Assembly (NCBI GenBank): GCA_039698075.1 | Contig: JBDKTJ010000014.1 | Span: 25,124-89,123 of the forward strand | Length of the DNA: 64,000 bases | Reading direction: 5' to 3' | Source of the DNA: JAJFVC01 sp039698075 | GTDB lineage: Bacteria; Planctomycetota; Planctomycetia; Pirellulales; Thermoguttaceae | In this document: positions 32,581-41,541 of the stretch, piece by piece | Layout: every line of letters begins with the position of its first letter | Position numbering within the stretch: position 1 is the stretch's first letter | Position numbers and translations under genes: made by a program | The notes under the pieces: generated by a model | The model's input: only the letters and a program-made list of their open reading frames with translations | Databases searched by the model: none | Told to the model about the DNA's origin: nothing

Positions 32581-33177
32581 ATGGCAGTCGATCAAACACG
32601 TGACCGAATCGTCGATGCGGCCCTGAAGATACTCCTTGCGAGGGGAGTCAGCAAAACCAGTCTCACCGACGTGGCCTACGAGGCCGGCGTGACTCGGGTG
32701 ACGGTCCATCGCTATTGCGGCGACAAACGGGGGCTGATTCGCGCGATCGTCATGAAGATTGCCGCCATTTTTCAGACGGCGGCGCTCGGCGAACCCTCCG
32801 ACTCGTTCGAAGCGATCGACGGCCGGGTGGATGGCCTCGGTCGGCAGTTGGCCGCGCTGCCCAAGCAGAACTTGTTGGAGCGGCTCGAAGAGGTCAACCG
32901 CGTGTATCCGGAGATTTACGCCGAGTTTCGAGCGGCGCAACGGGCGGCGGTCGATCGGATCTTTTATCAGGTCTTGGCCGCGGCCACCCGCGACCAGTCG
33001 TTGCGGTCGGAGGTCAACCCGGAAGTGTTGAAGGCGATCTTTTGGGCCTCGACGGTCGGGCTGCTCGAAAACCCGACGCTCATTTCCTCGAACGTGTCGC
33101 TGGACGAAATCGTGACGACGGTGTCCGAAGTGTTCCGACACGGCATTCTTAAAAGCGAAGCCAACGGAGGCGACTAA
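32581..33177 (+). CDS. TetR/AcrR-family transcriptional regulator
   Basis: 198 residues with the N-terminal helix-turn-helix (ILLARGVSKTSLTDVAYEAGVT, then RVTVHRYCGDKRGL) and a helical ligand domain. The gene starts the operon with the adaptor and RND permease, and the next gene begins one base after its stop. It most likely represses the operon and is induced by a pump substrate; this is inferred from family and position. Confidence 0.9.
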   Translation: MAVDQTRDRIVDAALKILLARGVSKTSLTDVAYEAGVTRVTVHRYCGDKRGLIRAIVMKIAAIFQTAALGEPSDSFEAIDGRVDGLGRQLAALPKQNLLERLEEVNRVYPEIYAEFRAAQRAAVDRIFYQVLAAATRDQSLRSEVNPEVLKAIFWASTVGLLENPTLISSNVSLDEIVTTVSEVFRHGILKSEANGGD

Positions 33178-33178
33178 C

Positions 33179-34378
33179 GTGTATCGCTATTGCGTTTTTC
33201 TCCTGATCGGTTGGATGTGTTTCCCATTGACGGGCTGCCGGCGTTCCGGCGCCGAGAAGTCGCCGCCCATTGCCGTGCAGACCATGACGTTGGGCTCCGA
33301 ACCGGTCAGCTCGGAGGTCCATTACGGCGCGACCGTTCGAGAGCGTCAACGAATTCAACTGTCCTTCAAAGTGCCGGGCACCGTGGATTCGTTGTTGCAA
33401 GTGGTCCGGTCCGACGGGCGCGTGACCGACGTCCATGAAGGCGACGTCGTGACGAACGATCCGTCACGGCCCATCGCCCAACTGGACGACTCCGACTATC
33501 GGCGACGCATGACCGGCGCACAGGACCAACTGGCACGGGCGCAGGCGAAACAACGGGCCACCGAGGCGACGGTCACGGCGGTTCGGGCCACCTTCGAGCG
33601 CATCAAGTCGATGCAGCAGCGCGGCTCGGTGTCGCGGCAGATGTACGACGACACGCTGGCCAAACGGGACGCCGCCAACGCGGAGTTGGACGCCGTCGAG
33701 CGCGAAGTCGGCGGGGCAAACGTCGCATTTCAGCAGGCCGAGGACGACTGGAAACACTGCCGCCTCATCTCGCCGATCCCCAAGGCGGTTATTTCGCGAA
33801 AATACACGGAGCGCGGCGAGCGGGTGCAGGCGGGCCAGCCGGTTTTTGAGATCATGGACCTTTCGACCATGCGGGCCGCGTTCGGCGTGCCCGACACGCG
33901 CATCGCCGAGTTCCGGCTGGGCCAAACGGTTTCGGTCAGCGCCGACGCCTTTCGCGGATTGCCGCTGGTGGGCCGGGTGACGAAAATCTTGCCCGCCGCC
34001 GACCTGCGCACCCGCACGTTCGAAGTGGAAGTGACGATCGACGAGCCGAAGGAATTGCGGCCGGGCATGGTGGTCTCGATCATCGTAGGCCGCCCAAACC
34101 AGATGGTTTTGGTGCCGATGACCGCCGTGCAGCGCGGCGACAAGCCGGGCGATTTGGTGGTGTTCGTCGTCGCGGACGAAAAAGGCGAGAAGGTCGCCCG
34201 GCGGCGCCGCGTCCAGCTCGACGGAATCTATGACAACCGCATCCGATTGATCGAGGGTCCCGGCAGCGAAGTCCGACAAGGCGATACGGTGGTCGTCAGC
34301 GGCGCGTTCCGTCTGGTCGATGGCCAGGAGGTGCGCGTGCTCGACGCTCCGAAATCCGTGACGGGGGGCATCCCATGA
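33179..34378 (+). CDS. RND efflux periplasmic adaptor lipoprotein (HlyD/MFP type)
   Basis: 399 residues. A signal peptide with lipobox FPLTGC, then the lipoyl/alpha-hairpin/beta-barrel order of membrane-fusion proteins (PIAQLDDSDYRRRMTGAQ, a coiled hairpin and TFEVEVTIDEPKELRPGMV). It bridges the pump to the outer membrane. GTG start with GGAGG seven bases upstream. Stop overlaps the permease start (ATGA). No outer-membrane factor is encoded next to it. Confidence 0.9.
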   Translation: MYRYCVFLLIGWMCFPLTGCRRSGAEKSPPIAVQTMTLGSEPVSSEVHYGATVRERQRIQLSFKVPGTVDSLLQVVRSDGRVTDVHEGDVVTNDPSRPIAQLDDSDYRRRMTGAQDQLARAQAKQRATEATVTAVRATFERIKSMQQRGSVSRQMYDDTLAKRDAANAELDAVEREVGGANVAFQQAEDDWKHCRLISPIPKAVISRKYTERGERVQAGQPVFEIMDLSTMRAAFGVPDTRIAEFRLGQTVSVSADAFRGLPLVGRVTKILPAADLRTRTFEVEVTIDEPKELRPGMVVSIIVGRPNQMVLVPMTAVQRGDKPGDLVVFVVADEKGEKVARRRRVQLDGIYDNRIRLIEGPGSEVRQGDTVVVSGAFRLVDGQEVRVLDAPKSVTGGIP

Positions 34379-37300
34379 CGATCACCCAGTTTTTCGTTTA
34401 TAAGCGGCCGATCGCATGGACGGCGCTGGCGGCCATCATGATCTGGGGCTGCGTCGCCTACATGGCGATGCCGCAGCGCCACGATCCGATCATTCCGATC
34501 CGCATCGCCACGGTCATTACGATCTATCCCGGCGCCGACGCCGAAAAAGTCGAACAGGAAGTGACCCGCAAGATCGAAACCCAAGTGGGTCAGTGCGGGC
34601 AGGTCGAAAAAGTCTACTCGCTGAGCCGGCAGAACCTCTCGGTCGTCTTCATCGAGTTGTTCGAGTCGGTCAAGGACACGGAAGAGGTCTGGCAGGACAT
34701 CACCGCGCGGCTCGGAACGCTGACCAATCTGCCCACGGTCCACGGACGTCCGCTGCACCCGATCATCAACAAGGATTTCGGCGAGACCGTCGCCATGTTG
34801 CTGACGATTTCGAGTCCCAAGGTGTCCGATTTTGAAATCCAAGAGCGCGCCAAAAGCATCCAGACGACGATCGAAGCGTTTCGACGCACCCGCCCCAAGC
34901 AATATCAGCGCGACCGGATGACCGCCGTGCTGGTTTATCCGAACACGGTCGGACGGTCGTACGTCGTGTGGCTCGGCAACAGTTTTCTGCAACACATGAC
35001 CGAAAAGGGGCTGATCGAGGACGGGCATCTCGTGGAGCCGCCGAGCACCGGGTGCCTCGATTTCCAACTGGTGCGAGGCAAGACGGACGACCAGTTGCGC
35101 CGCGAGGCGTTGCTTTGGGAGCGGAACACGGTCGGCGCCGGCATGTCGCACCCCGACATCTGGCCCGGCATTCTGGTCCGCAACCTTTCGACCCTCGGCG
35201 AGCGGCTCGGCCGCGCATGGCAAGACACGTCCGGCGCGCGGCCCGACCGATACAGCTATCGCGAGTTGCTGCGGTTCGCCGATCAGATCCGCGACCGGCT
35301 CAAGCAGTATTCCACGATCGGCAAGATCGATGAAATCGGCGTGCAAAACGAGACGATTTATCTGTATTACAGCAACCGTCGTTTCGCCGCGCTCGATCTG
35401 TCCCCGCAGTTGGTCGCGGCGCAGCTCGACCGCCGCAACATTAATCTGCCCGGCGGCCGCGTCGAGACCTCGCAACAAAGCGTTTTCGTCCATCCGACGG
35501 GCGAGTTTGTCAACGAGCAGCAGTTGGGTGAAGTGGTGCTGGACGCGCGCGGCGGTTATCCGACCTATCTGCGCGACGTGGTCGACATCGTCCGCGGCTA
35601 CGAAGATCCGCCCGGCGTGATGAACTTTCGCACGGTCAAGGTGGACGCCGATCGGCCGCCCGAGGCCCGAATGCCCGGCGAACTGACCCTCGGCGTCGAC
35701 GGCCATCAGGACGACGAAGTGCGCACGATCCCCAAGCATCCGAAACTGCAAACCACCCGGGCCATCACGCTGGCCATTCGGCAAATCAAAGGTTCGCACA
35801 TCGACGTATTCGCCCACGACGTGTCCGCCGCGCTCGATTCGCTCAAGGGCGTGCTGCCCGACGATCTGCGCATCGAAAAAATCCACAACGAGCCGATCGA
35901 GGTCCACGCCAAGATCAAACAGTTCGACCAAAACCTGCTCGAAGCGGTCGCGATCGTCATTCTCGTCGCGTTGGTGTTCATGGAGTGGCGCAACGCGCTG
36001 CTGGTGGCCGTCTCGATCCCGGTCACCGTGGCCATGACGTTGGGCATCTGCCAACTGTTGGGCATCGATCTGCAGCAGGTGTCGATCGCTGCGATGATCA
36101 TCGCGTTCGGTCTGTTGGTCGACGATCCGGTGGTGGCCGGCGACGCCATCAACCGCGAGATCGCGGCCGGCAACCCGCGAGACAAGGCCGCGTGGTTGGG
36201 CGCCCATCGTCTGACCCGCGCGATCTTTTATGCCACCGTGACCAACGCCGTCGCGTTCCTGCCATTGTTGATGGTCGAGGGCAAGACGGGCAACTTCATC
36301 TACTCGCTGCCGGTCGTCGTGGTGGTGTCGCTCGGGTGCAGCTTTTTCGTCTCTATTACGTTCGTGCCGCTGTTGGGCTACTATCTGCTTCGCGGTCAAA
36401 AGGGCTTTGAAGACGCCGATCGCGGCGGGTTTGGCGGCTGGGTGGCCAAAATGTACCGCCGGTTTTCCACGTGGAGCCTGAACCACAAGGCGGCCGTCAT
36501 GACCGTGGCGACCGTCTTTCTCGTGGGCGGAATCTCCGCGCTGCCGATGCTGGGCACGGCGTTCTTCCCCAAAGATCTGCACACGATTTTCAGCGTCGGC
36601 GTCTATCTGACCGAAGGGTCGCCGATCCGCGAAACCCGCAACGAGGCCATGAAGGTGCTCAAGGAGATCGATCGGCTGGAAGGCCAAAACATCTCCGGCT
36701 ACACGACGTTCGTCGGCCAGGGCAGCCCGAGGTTCTGGATCTCGATCGTGCCCGAACAACGAACCGACAACTACGCACAGATCCTCGTCAACACGGTCGA
36801 CCCGCATGTGACGCAGCAGGTCGTGGAGCGTTTGAAGCAAAAGCTGCCGCCCCAGGTGGCGTCGGCCCGCGTGGTCATCGAACAGCTTGAGACGGGGCCG
36901 CCAATCGGCGTGCCGGTGCAAATCCGCTTGTTCGGCGACGATCTGGACGCGCTGCGACGCATCGCCGCCGCGACCAAGCAGGAGCTGCGTCGAATCCCGG
37001 GCACCGACAACATCCACGACGATTGGGACAACGAAGTGTTCCAGTTGTCGGCCACGATCGATCCGGCCAAGGCCAATCTGTCGGCCGGCATCACCAACGA
37101 GGACGTCGCCGTACTGCTGCAAACCGGATTGTCGGGATTGCCGGTCACGTATCTGCGCGAGGAGGACCGGCTGATTCCCATCGCCTTCCGCCTGCGCAGC
37201 GACGAACGCATGCGCATCGAGGACATCAACAATCTGGACGTCATCAGCGGGCTGACCAACGCGCGGGTGCCGATCAGCCAGATCGCCGATTTTTCGGCCA

Positions 37301-38013
37301 AGATGGTCTCGCCCAAGATTCGCCGCCGCGACTTGCAGCGGTGCATCACGGTGAAGTGCGACACCCGGGCCGGCACGCTGGCCAGCACCGTGGTCAATCA
37401 CATGCAGCGCTGGCTCAAGAAGAACTCGACCGATTGGCCGCCGGGCTACCGTTACCAATTCGGCGGCGAGTATGAAGAACAAAGCAAGGGATTCAAGTCC
37501 GTCGGCTTGGCGTTGACCGCCTCGATGGTGTTGATCTATCTGGCGTTGGTGCTGCAATTCAACAGCGTGACTAAACCGCTGGTGGTTTTCGTCGGCGTGC
37601 CGTTCGGCATCGTCGGCGGCATGTTGGGCCTGCTGCCGACCGAGACGCCGTTCGGCTTTATGGCCTTTCTGGGCGTGGCGTCGCTGACCGGCGTGATCGT
37701 CAGCCACGTGATCGTGCTGTTCGATTACATCGAAGAAGCCCGGATGCGCGGCGAACCGCTGCATCAGGCGGTCATCGACTCGGCCCTGGTCCGATTGCGG
37801 CCCGTGCTGGTGACGGTGTTGGCCACGGTCGGCGGCTTGATCCCGCTGGCCTTGAAGGGCGGCCCGCTTTGGGAGCCGATGTGCTACGTGCAAATCACCG
37901 GTCTGTTGTTGGCCACGTTGGTCACGTTGGGCATCGTGCCGGTTGTCTACGTGGCGTTCGTCGAGTTCGGCCTGATCCGTTGGTCGCCCGAGGAGCAAAA
38001 ACCGACGTCGTAG
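34375..38013 (+). CDS. RND efflux permease (HAE1/AcrB-like)
   Basis: 1212 residues, about 150 more than AcrB. Typical elements: first helix, a pore region, twelve membrane helices in two sets, the TM4 Asp pair (LVDDPVVAGDAI) and a second set ending GLIRWSPEE. The proton-driven trimeric pump exports drugs or other compounds. The extra length lies mainly in the first periplasmic loop (about residues 190-300, with TDDQLRREALLWERNTVGAG). Ordinary in codon use and continuous with the adaptor gene. Confidence 0.92.
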   Translation: MTITQFFVYKRPIAWTALAAIMIWGCVAYMAMPQRHDPIIPIRIATVITIYPGADAEKVEQEVTRKIETQVGQCGQVEKVYSLSRQNLSVVFIELFESVKDTEEVWQDITARLGTLTNLPTVHGRPLHPIINKDFGETVAMLLTISSPKVSDFEIQERAKSIQTTIEAFRRTRPKQYQRDRMTAVLVYPNTVGRSYVVWLGNSFLQHMTEKGLIEDGHLVEPPSTGCLDFQLVRGKTDDQLRREALLWERNTVGAGMSHPDIWPGILVRNLSTLGERLGRAWQDTSGARPDRYSYRELLRFADQIRDRLKQYSTIGKIDEIGVQNETIYLYYSNRRFAALDLSPQLVAAQLDRRNINLPGGRVETSQQSVFVHPTGEFVNEQQLGEVVLDARGGYPTYLRDVVDIVRGYEDPPGVMNFRTVKVDADRPPEARMPGELTLGVDGHQDDEVRTIPKHPKLQTTRAITLAIRQIKGSHIDVFAHDVSAALDSLKGVLPDDLRIEKIHNEPIEVHAKIKQFDQNLLEAVAIVILVALVFMEWRNALLVAVSIPVTVAMTLGICQLLGIDLQQVSIAAMIIAFGLLVDDPVVAGDAINREIAAGNPRDKAAWLGAHRLTRAIFYATVTNAVAFLPLLMVEGKTGNFIYSLPVVVVVSLGCSFFVSITFVPLLGYYLLRGQKGFEDADRGGFGGWVAKMYRRFSTWSLNHKAAVMTVATVFLVGGISALPMLGTAFFPKDLHTIFSVGVYLTEGSPIRETRNEAMKVLKEIDRLEGQNISGYTTFVGQGSPRFWISIVPEQRTDNYAQILVNTVDPHVTQQVVERLKQKLPPQVASARVVIEQLETGPPIGVPVQIRLFGDDLDALRRIAAATKQELRRIPGTDNIHDDWDNEVFQLSATIDPAKANLSAGITNEDVAVLLQTGLSGLPVTYLREEDRLIPIAFRLRSDERMRIEDINNLDVISGLTNARVPISQIADFSAKMVSPKIRRRDLQRCITVKCDTRAGTLASTVVNHMQRWLKKNSTDWPPGYRYQFGGEYEEQSKGFKSVGLALTASMVLIYLALVLQFNSVTKPLVVFVGVPFGIVGGMLGLLPTETPFGFMAFLGVASLTGVIVSHVIVLFDYIEEARMRGEPLHQAVIDSALVRLRPVLVTVLATVGGLIPLALKGGPLWEPMCYVQITGLLLATLVTLGIVPVVYVAFVEFGLIRWSPEEQKPTS

Positions 38014-38019
38014 CGCCTG

Positions 38020-39009
38020 CTATTCGGGATATCCGTCCGGATGGTTTTTGAACCAATTCCAGGCCGTGGCCACGATGTCGTCGATCTCGATATGCCGGGC
38101 CGACCAGCCCAATTCGCGGTGAATCTTGTCGGCGTTGGCAAACAACATCGCCGGATCGCCGGCGCGCCGTGGGCCGTATTCGATCGGAATCCGGCGGCCG
38201 GTCACTCGCAGGACCGACTCGATCACCTGCTTGACCGAGTAGCCGTGCCCGATGCCGAGGTTGTAAAACCGCGTGTCGCCCGGCTGCAAGGCGTTCATCG
38301 CCGCGATGTGGGCCGCACAGAGATCCTCCACGTGGATGTAATCGCGGATGCACGTGCCGTCGGGCGTGGGATAGTCCGCGCCGAACACCGTGACTTTCTC
38401 TTGTCGACCCAAGGCGGCCCGCAGCAGGACGGGAATCAGATGCGTCTCGGGCCGGTGATCTTCGCCCAAGGAACCGTCGACGGCCGCCCCGGCCACATTG
38501 AAATAACGCGGCGCGACGAACGCGAACTCACGATCGGCCGCCGCATAGTCGCGGAGCACCCGCTCGACGCACCACTTCGACCAGCCATACGGACTGACCG
38601 GCTGTTGACGCATCGTTTCCACCAGGGGCGTCGTCTCGGGCTCGCCGTAGGTCGCACAGGTCGAGCTGAACACCAGCCGTTTGACGCCCACCGTCCGCAT
38701 CGCTCGCAGCAGGCTGATCGTGCCGGCCGTGTTGTTGTAGTAATACGCCAGCGGATCGGCCACGGACTCGCCCACGTAGGTCAACGCGGCGAATTGCATG
38801 ACGCAATCGACGTCGTGCCGGGCCAAAACGTCGGTCAACTCGGCGGTGTCGGCCAGATCGAGCTTAAAAAACGCAGCCCGGCGATCGACCGCCGCGATAT
38901 GTCCGCGATACAAATTGTCGATCACCGCGACCCGGTGGCCGGCGTCCAACAATTGCCGAACGGCATGGGAGCCGATGTAACCCGCCCCGCCTGATACCAA
39001 AACGTTCAT
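38020..39009 (-). CDS. galE: UDP-glucose 4-epimerase
   Basis: 329 residues. NAD-binding GGAGYIGSH near the N terminus, the catalytic Ser-Tyr-Lys pattern (SSTCATYGEP ... SPYGWSKWCVE) and the C-terminal YNLGIGHGYSVKQV and RAGDPAMLFANADK typical of GalE. It interconverts UDP-glucose and UDP-galactose for glycan synthesis. AAGGAA precedes the ATG. Convergent with the RND permease by seven bases. Confidence 0.93.
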   Translation of the reverse strand: MNVLVSGGAGYIGSHAVRQLLDAGHRVAVIDNLYRGHIAAVDRRAAFFKLDLADTAELTDVLARHDVDCVMQFAALTYVGESVADPLAYYYNNTAGTISLLRAMRTVGVKRLVFSSTCATYGEPETTPLVETMRQQPVSPYGWSKWCVERVLRDYAAADREFAFVAPRYFNVAGAAVDGSLGEDHRPETHLIPVLLRAALGRQEKVTVFGADYPTPDGTCIRDYIHVEDLCAAHIAAMNALQPGDTRFYNLGIGHGYSVKQVIESVLRVTGRRIPIEYGPRRAGDPAMLFANADKIHRELGWSARHIEIDDIVATAWNWFKNHPDGYPE

Positions 39010-39076
39010 GAGCGATTCCTTCGCAAGAGGAAGACCGACGCGAAAGGCCCTAGGATATCGAAACGTTCGTCGCGAA

Positions 39077-40129
39077 TCAACAAATCCTAGGCATTTGCTC
39101 GCCGGAAAGGAAGTCGAGAATCCGCCCGCCGCCAAATCGGTTCTTCAATTCGACCACGCCCGGATGCGCGGCCACGACCGTGCCGACCCGGGCTGGCCCG
39201 ACCGCCGCCGGGTGGTTTTGCATGGCCTGCAACACGCGATCCGCCGCGTCCGCCGGCACGAACGCCGCCAACCGGCCCTCGTTGGCCGCGTACAACGGAT
39301 CGAGCCCCAGCAGTTCGCACGCCGCGGCGACCGGTTCGGCCACGGGAATCGACGCCTCGTCCACCTCGATGCCCACGCCGGCGTCCAGGGCGATTTCATT
39401 GAGCGCCGCCGCCAATCCGCCGCGCGTCAAATCGCGCAGGCAATGGACATCCGCGCCGGTGGCCAACATCGCCGCCACCAGATCGGCCAGCGGCGCGCAG
39501 TCGCTTTGCAACGCGCCCTGAAACTCGAGCCCCTCACGGACCGACAAGATGGCCATGCCGTGACGGCCCAAGTCGCCGCTGATCAAGACCGCGTCGCCCG
39601 GCGCGACCCGAGCGGGCGAAATCTCGACGCCCGGCGCGATCCAGCCCACACCCGCCGTGTTGATGAACACGCCGTCGCCCTTGCCGCGATCGACCACTTT
39701 GGTGTCGCCGGTGACGATGCGCACGCCGGCGGCCCGAGCCTCGTCGGCCATCGACCGGACGATGCGATGCAACGACTCCAGCGAAAAACCCTCTTCGAGA
39801 ATAAAGCCGGCGCTGAGCGAGTCCGGCCGAGCGCCCGCCATCGCCAGATCGTTGACGGTTCCGCAGACGGCCAGGCGTCCGATGTCGCCGCCGGGAAAGA
39901 ACAACGGGTGGACGACGTAGCTGTCGGTTGTGAAAGCCAGCCGCCCCTCGCGCGACGGCAACACCGCGGCGTCGTGCGGAGGTCCGCCCGCCTCGGTCCC
40001 GTCAAACGCCGATCGAAACACCGCCTCGATCAATTCGCGCATCGAGCGTCCGCCGCCGCCATGGGCCATTTGCACCGTGGCGTGGTCGTTCAACGGGATC
40101 GGACAATTCAGATGGAATTCATCGCTCAT
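39077..40129 (-). CDS. hypE: [NiFe]-hydrogenase maturation protein HypE
   Basis: 350 residues. PurM-type fold with the N-terminal AHGGGGRSMRELIE, then VTGDTKVVDRGKGDG and DLTRGGLAAALNEIA. The C terminus PRIC carries the cysteine that HypF carbamoylates and that becomes a thiocyanate, the CN donor for the active-site Fe. Last gene of hypF-C-D-E. Starts 31 bases after hypD. Confidence 0.96.
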   Translation of the reverse strand: MSDEFHLNCPIPLNDHATVQMAHGGGGRSMRELIEAVFRSAFDGTEAGGPPHDAAVLPSREGRLAFTTDSYVVHPLFFPGGDIGRLAVCGTVNDLAMAGARPDSLSAGFILEEGFSLESLHRIVRSMADEARAAGVRIVTGDTKVVDRGKGDGVFINTAGVGWIAPGVEISPARVAPGDAVLISGDLGRHGMAILSVREGLEFQGALQSDCAPLADLVAAMLATGADVHCLRDLTRGGLAAALNEIALDAGVGIEVDEASIPVAEPVAAACELLGLDPLYAANEGRLAAFVPADAADRVLQAMQNHPAAVGPARVGTVVAAHPGVVELKNRFGGGRILDFLSGEQMPRIC

Positions 40130-40160
40130 AGGACTACAAAACCGCAAACGGCCAACTTTT

Positions 40161-41252
40161 CTAAATCCCACTCCTTCGATATCGAAAATACGCCGCGCAG
40201 GCCCCTTCGGACGAGACCATCGGAGCGCCCAGCGGATGGCCGGGCGTGCAGCGAACGCCGAACGCGGGACAATCGTTCGGACGGCGATGCCCCTGCAAAA
40301 TCTCGCCGGCGATGCACTCGGCGGGCTCGTCGGCCACGATCGTCTCGACCTGGAATCGCCGCTCGGCGTCGAACTGCTGATATTCGGGCCGAAGTCCCAG
40401 TCCGCTGGCGGGAATTTCGCCGATGCCTCGCCACTTGCGCGAAACCACTTGAAACACCTCGGCCATCTGCCGCAATGCCGCAAGGTTGCCCGCCGGACGA
40501 ACGGTCCGAGCGTATTGGTTTTCGACCTCGCATCGGCCCGACTCCAACTGGCGAACGCACATCAACACGCCCTGCAAAATGTCGACCGGCTCGAAACCCG
40601 TCACGACGATCGGCACGCGATAACGCTCGGCGATCGGGCGATACTCGTCCAAACCGGTGATCGCGCAGACGTGCCCGGCGGCCAAAAATCCCTGCACCCG
40701 ATTGGCGGGCGAATCGAGCACGGCCCGCATCGCCGGCGGCACCAACACATGGGACACCAAAAGCGAAAAGTTCGTCAATTGCAGTCGGGCGGCCTGGGCA
40801 ACCGCCATCGCATTGGCCGGCGCGGTCGTCTCAAACCCGACGGCGAAAAACACGACCTGACGGTCCGGATGACGCTGGGCCAGCGCCACGGCGTCCATCG
40901 GCGAATACACCGTTCGCACGTCGCCGCCTTCCGACTTGACCGTCAACAAATCCTTGTGCGAGCCCGGCACGCGAAGCATGTCGCCGAACGAGCAGAAGGT
41001 GACCTCGGGTCGAGCGGCCACCGCCACGGCCTTGTCGATCATTTCGATCGGCGTGACGCACACCGGGCAGCCTGGCCCGTGAATCAACGTGATCGCGCGC
41101 GGCAGCATCTCGTCCAACCCGAACCGAAGAATCGCGTGGGTCTGACCGCCGCAAATCTCCATGATCGACCACGGCCGGGTCGTCGCCCGAGCGATGGCGT
41201 CGGCCAGCCGTCGGACGGCGTCGGCGTCGCGATATTCGTCGAGATATTTCAA
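40161..41252 (-). CDS. hypD: [NiFe]-hydrogenase maturation protein HypD
   Basis: 363 residues. Motifs GGQTHAI, GPGCPVCVTP and FETTAPANAM, plus the cysteines near the C terminus that bind the [4Fe-4S] cluster (ECIAGEILQG, NDCPAFGVRCTPGHP). Scaffold on which HypC and HypE build the Fe(CN)2CO unit. The start is TTG because the frame begins KYLDEYRD, the usual HypD N terminus. Repeat sequence lies between its start and hypC. Confidence 0.96.
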   Translation of the reverse strand: MKYLDEYRDADAVRRLADAIARATTRPWSIMEICGGQTHAILRFGLDEMLPRAITLIHGPGCPVCVTPIEMIDKAVAVAARPEVTFCSFGDMLRVPGSHKDLLTVKSEGGDVRTVYSPMDAVALAQRHPDRQVVFFAVGFETTAPANAMAVAQAARLQLTNFSLLVSHVLVPPAMRAVLDSPANRVQGFLAAGHVCAITGLDEYRPIAERYRVPIVVTGFEPVDILQGVLMCVRQLESGRCEVENQYARTVRPAGNLAALRQMAEVFQVVSRKWRGIGEIPASGLGLRPEYQQFDAERRFQVETIVADEPAECIAGEILQGHRRPNDCPAFGVRCTPGHPLGAPMVSSEGACAAYFRYRRSGI

Positions 41253-41260
41253 GATCAGGA

Positions 41261-41296
41261 GCTAGGGGCTAGGGATGGACGATTGGGGATTGGGAG
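41261..41296. repeat. Low-complexity repeats at the hypC/hypD junction
   Basis: Read on the plus strand: GCTAGGGGCTAGGGA followed by GATTGGGGATTGGGAG. These direct repeats encode the last residues of HypC (PNPQSSIPSP) and supply its stop codon, which is TAG within CTAGGGGCTAGGG read in reverse. Similar in style to the repeats in hydA and hypF. Confidence 0.6.
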
Positions 41297-41537
41297 ACGG
41301 TTCGACGGCGGCGTACGATTCGATTTCTTTCAGATAGTCCATCGTTTCGCGGGCCTCGGCCTCATCGATCCGACTCAGCGCGAACCCGACGTGGACCAAG
41401 ACGTAGTCGCCCACCTGGACCTCGGGCGTGTAGGACAGGCAGACGTTTTTTACGATGCCGCCGAATTCGACCTTGCCCATCGACAGGCCGTTCTGCTGGT
41501 CGATCTCGAGTACTTTTCCAGGAATTCCCAAACACAT
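41262..41537 (-). CDS. hypC: [NiFe]-hydrogenase maturation chaperone HypC
   Basis: 91 residues. MCLGIPGKV at the N terminus, with the essential Cys2 that holds the Fe unit and chaperones the large subunit, and GDYVLVHVGFALSRIDE, standard for HypC. The last ~15 residues (EPSPNPQSSIPSP) are encoded by the adjacent low-complexity repeats and are not part of the usual fold. Starts four bases after hypF. Confidence 0.94.
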   Translation of the reverse strand: MCLGIPGKVLEIDQQNGLSMGKVEFGGIVKNVCLSYTPEVQVGDYVLVHVGFALSRIDEAEARETMDYLKEIESYAAVEPSPNPQSSIPSP

Positions 41538-41541
41538 GATG

